This document shows positions 60,200 through 64,000 of a stretch of DNA of 64,000 bases, piece by piece (the stretch's first letter is position 1; each line of letters starts with the position of its first letter). The DNA lies in assembly GCF_000300875.1 (NCBI RefSeq), contig NZ_AMSG01000003.1:124001-188000 (forward strand), given 5' to 3'. The notes under the pieces were generated by a model. The model saw only the letters and a list, made by a program, of their open reading frames with translations, was not told the origin of the DNA and ran no database searches. The position numbers and the translations under genes were made by a program. The stretch is from Galbibacter marinus. GTDB lineage: Bacteria > Bacteroidota > Bacteroidia > Flavobacteriales > Flavobacteriaceae.

Positions 60200-60865
60200 A
60201 TGACCAAGAAAGAAAAGATTGATTATATTATAAATACCCTGGAGGAATATTATCCAACAGTCCCAATACCACTGGATCATACAGACCCCTATACCCTACT
60301 GATTGCCGTTTTGCTCTCTGCGCAGAGCACTGACAAAAGGGTCAATCAAATTACTCCACTGCTTTTTGATAGAGCTATGAATCCATATCAAATGATTAAA
60401 CTATCAGTTGAAGAAATCCGAGAAATCATACGTCCAGTGGGATTGTCCCCAATGAAATCTAAAGGAATTTACGAACTATCTCATATTTTAATCGATAAAT
60501 ACAACGGAGAAGTACCAGCTGACTTTGAAGCATTGGAGTCTCTTCCTGCTGTAGGACATAAAACAGCAAGCGTAGTGATGTCTCAAGCATTTGGCATCCC
60601 TGCCTTCCCAGTTGACACCCATATTCATAGGTTAATGTACCGATGGGGATTATCTAATGGTAAGAATGTAATCCAAACTGAAAAAGACGCCAAAAGGCTT
60701 TTTCCAAAAGAATTATGGAATAAACTGCATTTACAGATTATTTATTATGCCAGGGAGTATTCTCCTGCTCGAGGATGGGATATAGAAAAAGATATCATTA
60801 CCAGAACCGTGGGTAGAAAATCAGTTTTAAAAGCATTTTTATCAAAAAAGACCCATAAGATTTAA
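60200..60865 (+). CDS. nth: Endonuclease III-like DNA glycosylase without iron-sulfur cluster
   Basis: Endonuclease III excises oxidised pyrimidines and nicks abasic sites. The 221-residue protein has the family core PYTLLIAVLLSAQSTDKRVN, the helix-hairpin-helix with catalytic Lys in LPAVGHKTASVVM and the catalytic Asp in FPVDTHIHRLMYRWG. The C-terminal four-Cys [4Fe-4S] loop is absent; the protein contains no Cys at all, and the region instead reads LHLQIIYYAREYSPARGWDI. Thus the glycosylase/lyase residues are kept but the cluster is lost. A hairpin terminator overlaps its stop codon. Confidence 0.93.
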   Translation: MTKKEKIDYIINTLEEYYPTVPIPLDHTDPYTLLIAVLLSAQSTDKRVNQITPLLFDRAMNPYQMIKLSVEEIREIIRPVGLSPMKSKGIYELSHILIDKYNGEVPADFEALESLPAVGHKTASVVMSQAFGIPAFPVDTHIHRLMYRWGLSNGKNVIQTEKDAKRLFPKELWNKLHLQIIYYAREYSPARGWDIEKDIITRTVGRKSVLKAFLSKKTHKI

Positions 60866-60882
60866 TTCCTATGAGTCTTTTT
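60845..60882. terminator. Terminator overlapping the nth stop
   Basis: AAAAAGACCCATA (60845-60857) pairs with TATGAGTCTTTTT (60870-60882) with one C-A mismatch. It can end nth (plus) and, in reverse, the small sigma-linked gene (minus). Confidence 0.8.
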
Positions 60883-60890
60883 AGAAAAGT

Positions 60891-61034
60891 TTAATTTAGA
60901 AGCGTTTCAAACTCCAACTTTTTGTATTTAATAACACTTAAAGCCTTAGAATAACTAAGTAAGAATTCAATAGTAGATTTCTTGGGTTTTAACGATTCTG
61001 CAGATAATTTTTCATTAGTGTAAATTTGTTCCAT
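60891..61034 (-). CDS. 47-aa small protein downstream of an ECF sigma factor
   Basis: The minus strand reads MEQIYTNEKLSAESLKPKKS followed by TIEFLLSYSKALSVIKYKKL and EFETLLN, then TAA. It has a short amphipathic helix (about 21-37) and a basic middle part; no Cys, no membrane span. Codon use and the clean ATG support a real gene. It lies 55 bp after the sigma factor stop on the same strand, with a nested palindrome between. I recall similar short proteins beside this sigma factor in other flavobacteria, but know no function; it could modulate the sigma factor, which is inference. Confidence 0.7.
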   Translation of the reverse strand: MEQIYTNEKLSAESLKPKKSTIEFLLSYSKALSVIKYKKLEFETLLN

Positions 61035-61083
61035 ATTCTATTGTTTGTTTGATTTAAATCAATAACGCAAACAATAATAGAAT
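61035..61083 (-). repeat. Nested palindrome with FNR-like core
   Basis: An outer imperfect inverted repeat (ATTCTATTGTTTG at 61035-61047 and CAAACAATAATAGAAT at 61068-61083, with a 3-base bulge) encloses TTGATTTAAATCAA (61049-61062), an exact match to the FNR/CRP-like form TTGAT-N4-ATCAA. It lies between the sigma gene and the 47-aa gene, 1-49 bp before the ATG of the latter. Confidence 0.6.
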
Positions 61084-61089
61084 ATTGTA

Positions 61090-61671
61090 TTAATTTGTCA
61101 AAACGATTTGGTTTTTTTCAACCATCTTTCTCAAATTAATAATAGCGTAACGCATTCTTCCCAATGCCGTGTTAATACTTACATCGGTATGCTTAGCAAT
61201 TTCTTTAAAGCTCATGTCCTTGTACATTCTCATAATCAACACTTCTCGCTGATCATCAGGAAGTCCGTCAATTAAATTTTTTACATCTGTTTCGACTTGA
61301 TCTTTAATAATTTGTTTTTCGATATTTAGTGCCTGGTCACCTAGGATAGAGAATATATTAAAATCATCGCTCCCTTCAAATTTAGGCATTCTAGCATTTT
61401 TACGGAAGTGATCAATGACTAGGTTGTGCGCAATACGCATTACCCAAGGTAGAAACTTCCCTTCTTCGTTGTAGTTACCTCTCTTAAGCGTGTTGATAAC
61501 TTTTATGAATGTATCTTGAAAAATATCTTCGGTAATATCCTTATCGTATACTTTTGAAAAAATAAAGCTGTAAATACGATGTGAATGTCTGTTAATTAAA
61601 AGTTCTAAAGCCTTTTCGTCGCCTTTTATATAGTCGGCCACTAATACCGAATCTTGAAGTGTTTGTTCCAT
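61090..61671 (-). CDS. RNA polymerase sigma factor, ECF type
   Basis: The 193-residue protein has sigma region 2 (ALELLINRHSHRIYSFIFSK ... DITEDIFQDTFIKVINTLKR) with FLPWVMRIAHNLVIDHFRK, and region 4 (LIDGLPDDQREVLIMRMYKD, MSFKEIAKHTDVSINTALGR) with the helix-turn-helix. No anti-sigma gene with a membrane span is adjacent, unlike typical FecI- or RpoE-type pairs; the 47-aa small gene takes that place. The promoter at 61789-61820 is itself of the housekeeping type. Regulon unknown. Confidence 0.92.
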   Translation of the reverse strand: MEQTLQDSVLVADYIKGDEKALELLINRHSHRIYSFIFSKVYDKDITEDIFQDTFIKVINTLKRGNYNEEGKFLPWVMRIAHNLVIDHFRKNARMPKFEGSDDFNIFSILGDQALNIEKQIIKDQVETDVKNLIDGLPDDQREVLIMRMYKDMSFKEIAKHTDVSINTALGRMRYAIINLRKMVEKNQIVLTN

Positions 61672-61788
61672 ACAATTACTTTTACAATCAAATAACTACC
61701 ATTCCATTTATAGGGAACGATCGTTGGTTCATTAGATTAATTATTCAAGTAATTGTATGCTATCCGCTTTTGTTTTAGTTATTCGTGT

Positions 61789-61820
61789 CAAATATACTAT
61801 AATTCTTGAAGAATATGCAA
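61789..61820 (-). promoter_or_regulatory. Promoter of the ECF sigma gene
   Basis: Minus-strand TTG (61820-61818) is followed after 21 bp by TATATTTG (61796-61789), a full match to TAnnTTTG. The leader of about 110 nt includes the palindrome AACGATCGTT (61716-61725). Confidence 0.65.
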
Positions 61821-61887
61821 GATTTAAATTCAAAAATTAACTTACATTTAATAATTATCCTGCACATTCTAGCTCAAATTAGATTGT

Positions 61888-61895
61888 TATCTTTG
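61888..61895 (+). promoter_or_regulatory. -7 promoter element of uvrA
   Basis: TATCTTTG matches TAnnTTTG and lies 16 bp before the ATG at 61912. No clear -33 TTG is seen. Confidence 0.45.
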
Positions 61896-61911
61896 TGATT
61901 TATGTTTTGTC

Positions 61912-64000
61912 ATGATAGATATTTCAAAAGTTAATCCCAAGGATAACATCATTATAAAAGGAGCTAAACTCCACAATTTAAAAGATATTAATGTCGTAAT
62001 ACCAAGAAATAAACTAGTGGTTATTACTGGTTTATCTGGTAGCGGGAAGTCTTCATTAGCCTTTGACACATTATATGCTGAAGGCCAAAGGCGTTATGTG
62101 GAGAGTCTTTCTTCTTATGCACGACAATTCCTAGGTAGGCTCGATAAACCAAAAGTAGACTATATCAAAGGAATTGCCCCTGCAATAGCTATTGAGCAAA
62201 AGGTGAATTCTACCAACCCTAGGTCAACTGTTGGCACTAGTACCGAGATATATGACTACCTTAAATTATTATATGCCAGAATTGGGAAAACCTACTCTCC
62301 TATTTCAGGGAAAGAAGTTAAAAAGCATCAAGTAACTGATGTTTTAAATTATGTAAAAACATTTGAGCAAGGCAGCAAACTACTTTTACTCGCTCCAGTG
62401 CACATACCCAAGGAGAGAAGTGTTTTAAAAACTTTAGAAATACTATCCCTACAGGGATATGCAAGGATAAAATATCAGGGCAGAGTTCATCGCATTAGTG
62501 ATATCGATAAAGAGATCGATCACAATTTCTCCTTAGTAGTAGATCGTATTGTAGTAAAGGACGATGAAGATTTCTATAATCGTTTAGCAGACGCTGTAGA
62601 TACCGCTTTTTTTGAAGGTAAAGGAATCTGCGCCATAGAAGATCTCAGTACTTTAGAACAAGTAGAGTTTAGCACCAAATTTGAAATGGATGGCATACAA
62701 TTCTTAGAACCTAACACCCATTTGTTTAGCTTTAACAACCCATATGGCGCATGTCCTAGCTGTGAAGGTTATGGTGATATGATCGGTTTAGATGAGGATC
62801 TCATTGTGCCAAATACTACCCTATCCGTGTTTGAAAATGCGATATTTCCATGGAGAGGCGATAGTATGAGTTGGTTTAGAGACCAGCTGGTTAATAACGC
62901 TTATAAATTTGACTTTCCAATACACAAACCTTGGTTTGAACTCACCGAAAAACAAAAATCATTGATCTGGGAAGGAAATCAATATTTTACAGGACTTACT
63001 GCTTTTTTTAAAGAATTAGAAGATAAAAGCTACAAAATTCAAAACCGAGTAATGCTCTCTCGCTATAGAGGAAAAACTAGATGCACCCAATGTAAAGGAC
63101 TTAGACTTCGCGAGGAAGCTAATTATGTCAGAGTTGGGGATAGAACAATATCCGATCTTGTAAATATTCCAATTACAAGATTACAGGAACACTTCAATAC
63201 CCTTAAACTAGAGGCCCACCAAGAGAAAATTGCCAGTCGACTATTAAAAGAAATAAATACAAGATTAGAATTTTTAAACAATGTTGGTTTAAATTATCTG
63301 AGTCTTAATCGTAAGTCCAACAGTTTATCAGGAGGAGAGTCACAACGTATTAATCTAGCTACTTCCCTTGGAAGTAGCCTAGTAGGTTCTATGTATATAC
63401 TTGATGAACCTAGTATCGGATTACACCCAAAAGACACTGAAAACCTAATTAGTGTTTTAAAATCCTTGAGAGATCTGGGAAATACTGTAATTGTAGTTGA
63501 GCACGATGAGGATATTATGAAGGCTGCAGATCAAATCATTGATATAGGGCCACAAGCAGGAACCCTTGGCGGGGAAGTTGTCGGTAGCGGTACTTATGAT
63601 GAACTTATAAAATTAAATACTCTGACGGCCAACTATCTAAGTGGGAAGGATCAGATAGAGGTTCCTGAAAAGAGAAGGACCTCTAAGAACTCTATTCTTA
63701 TTAAAGGTGCTCGTGAGCATAATCTAAAAAATATAGATGTGGAATTTCCACTAAACTCTTTGACGGTAATTACTGGACTATCGGGAAGTGGGAAGACAAC
63801 CTTGGTAAAAAAGATCGTCTATCCAGCCATATTAAAAGCCACAGGAGGTTATGGTGAGAAGTCTGGTCAATTCTCTGGCATCAGTGGCAATTTCTCCAAT
63901 CTAGGTGCTGTTGATTTTGTTGATCAAAATCCAATTGGACGATCCTCGCGGTCAAACCCTGTGACTTACATCAAAGCATATGATGATATCAGAAACTTAT
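61912..64000 (+). CDS. uvrA: Excinuclease ABC subunit A, N-terminal two thirds
   Basis: UvrA detects DNA damage and loads UvrB in nucleotide excision repair. About 696 residues are present and the gene runs out of the window. The first ATPase module shows Walker A GLSGSGKSSLAFDTLYAEGQ, the UvrB-binding segment YARQFLGRLDKPKVDYIKGI, the first zinc motif halves CPSCEGYGDMIG and CTQCKGLRL, the ABC signature LSGGESQRINLATSLGSSL and Walker B LYILDEPSIGLHP. The second module begins with TGLSGSGKTTLVKKI near the right edge. The ATG at 61912 is the only start in frame; an ATG at 61902 runs into a stop after ten codons. Confidence 0.95.
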   Translation, partial: MIDISKVNPKDNIIIKGAKLHNLKDINVVIPRNKLVVITGLSGSGKSSLAFDTLYAEGQRRYVESLSSYARQFLGRLDKPKVDYIKGIAPAIAIEQKVNSTNPRSTVGTSTEIYDYLKLLYARIGKTYSPISGKEVKKHQVTDVLNYVKTFEQGSKLLLLAPVHIPKERSVLKTLEILSLQGYARIKYQGRVHRISDIDKEIDHNFSLVVDRIVVKDDEDFYNRLADAVDTAFFEGKGICAIEDLSTLEQVEFSTKFEMDGIQFLEPNTHLFSFNNPYGACPSCEGYGDMIGLDEDLIVPNTTLSVFENAIFPWRGDSMSWFRDQLVNNAYKFDFPIHKPWFELTEKQKSLIWEGNQYFTGLTAFFKELEDKSYKIQNRVMLSRYRGKTRCTQCKGLRLREEANYVRVGDRTISDLVNIPITRLQEHFNTLKLEAHQEKIASRLLKEINTRLEFLNNVGLNYLSLNRKSNSLSGGESQRINLATSLGSSLVGSMYILDEPSIGLHPKDTENLISVLKSLRDLGNTVIVVEHDEDIMKAADQIIDIGPQAGTLGGEVVGSGTYDELIKLNTLTANYLSGKDQIEVPEKRRTSKNSILIKGAREHNLKNIDVEFPLNSLTVITGLSGSGKTTLVKKIVYPAILKATGGYGEKSGQFSGISGNFSNLGAVDFVDQNPIGRSSRSNPVTYIKAYDDIRNL

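Noticed and set aside
61716-61725. Palindrome AACGATCGTT in the ECF sigma leader
   Set aside because: Ten bases of self-complementary sequence can occur by chance and nothing links it to a regulator.
1-64000. Search by eye for CRISPR arrays, insertion sequences, prophage genes, tRNA and rRNA
   Set aside because: None seen: no regularly spaced repeats, no transposase or integrase motif, no cloverleaf with a typical T-loop noticed in the gaps. A tRNAscan or IS search would be decisive.

Overview
This 64 kb window comes from the chromosome of a low-GC marine-type flavobacterium (phylum Bacteroidota, most likely family Flavobacteriaceae). The evidence is a SusC/SusD pair, a PorP/SprF-type protein beside an adhesin with a type B type IX secretion (T9SS) C-terminal domain, the short group 1 sigma factor, menaquinone genes, and promoters of the Bacteroidota form TTG-N17-21-TAnnTTTG. 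I see no phage, insertion sequence, CRISPR array, tRNA or rRNA. Nearly all genes look intact; menA (left edge) and uvrA (right edge) are cut by the window.

Layout. 1-6 kb: menB, a SPOR-like membrane protein and menA on the minus strand; a CvfB-like S1 protein divergent from an AlkB-like dioxygenase; a VWA lipoprotein; a superfamily 2 helicase. 6.5-10.5 kb: FKBP-type isomerase, primary sigma factor and a class A penicillin-binding protein, the first two each closed by a clear terminator. 10.5-16 kb: a SusC/SusD pair behind a 0.5 kb leader that carries a 16-bp direct repeat. 16-21 kb: small conserved genes, cysE-cysM, a TauE/SafE permease and CorA. 21.3-28.8 kb: a complete minus-strand histidine operon hisGDCBHAF(IE) with a readable attenuator (promoter, 17-residue leader peptide with three consecutive His codons, alternative antiterminator pairing and an intrinsic terminator). 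29-33 kb: T9SS adhesin and PorP-SPOR fusion. 34-45 kb: smpB, uvrD, an FMN glutamate-synthase-like protein, tandem patatins, an M1 peptidase and a sulfite-oxidase/cytochrome pair. 45-48.5 kb: a probable metal-uptake locus (a DUF6787-like protein, a His-rich small protein and a TonB receptor with a His-rich loop behind a 26-bp dyad). 48.5-64 kb: folE, a LolD-like ATPase, a BatA/pseudo-dihydroorotase/esterase operon, TerC, an MBL hydrolase, a 486-aa protein of unknown function, bcp, a cysteine-free endonuclease III, an ECF sigma factor with a 47-aa downstream gene, and uvrA.

The strongest finding is the his attenuator, because every element can be read base by base. Others worth following are the metalloregulated-looking TonB receptor locus, the dihydroorotase homologue that has lost all four metal-binding histidines, the endonuclease III without any cysteine, and the nested palindrome with an FNR-like core between the ECF sigma gene and its small partner. 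Several genes (uvrD, the TIGR02757 protein, the esterase) appear to begin at TTG, with no in-frame ATG available upstream.
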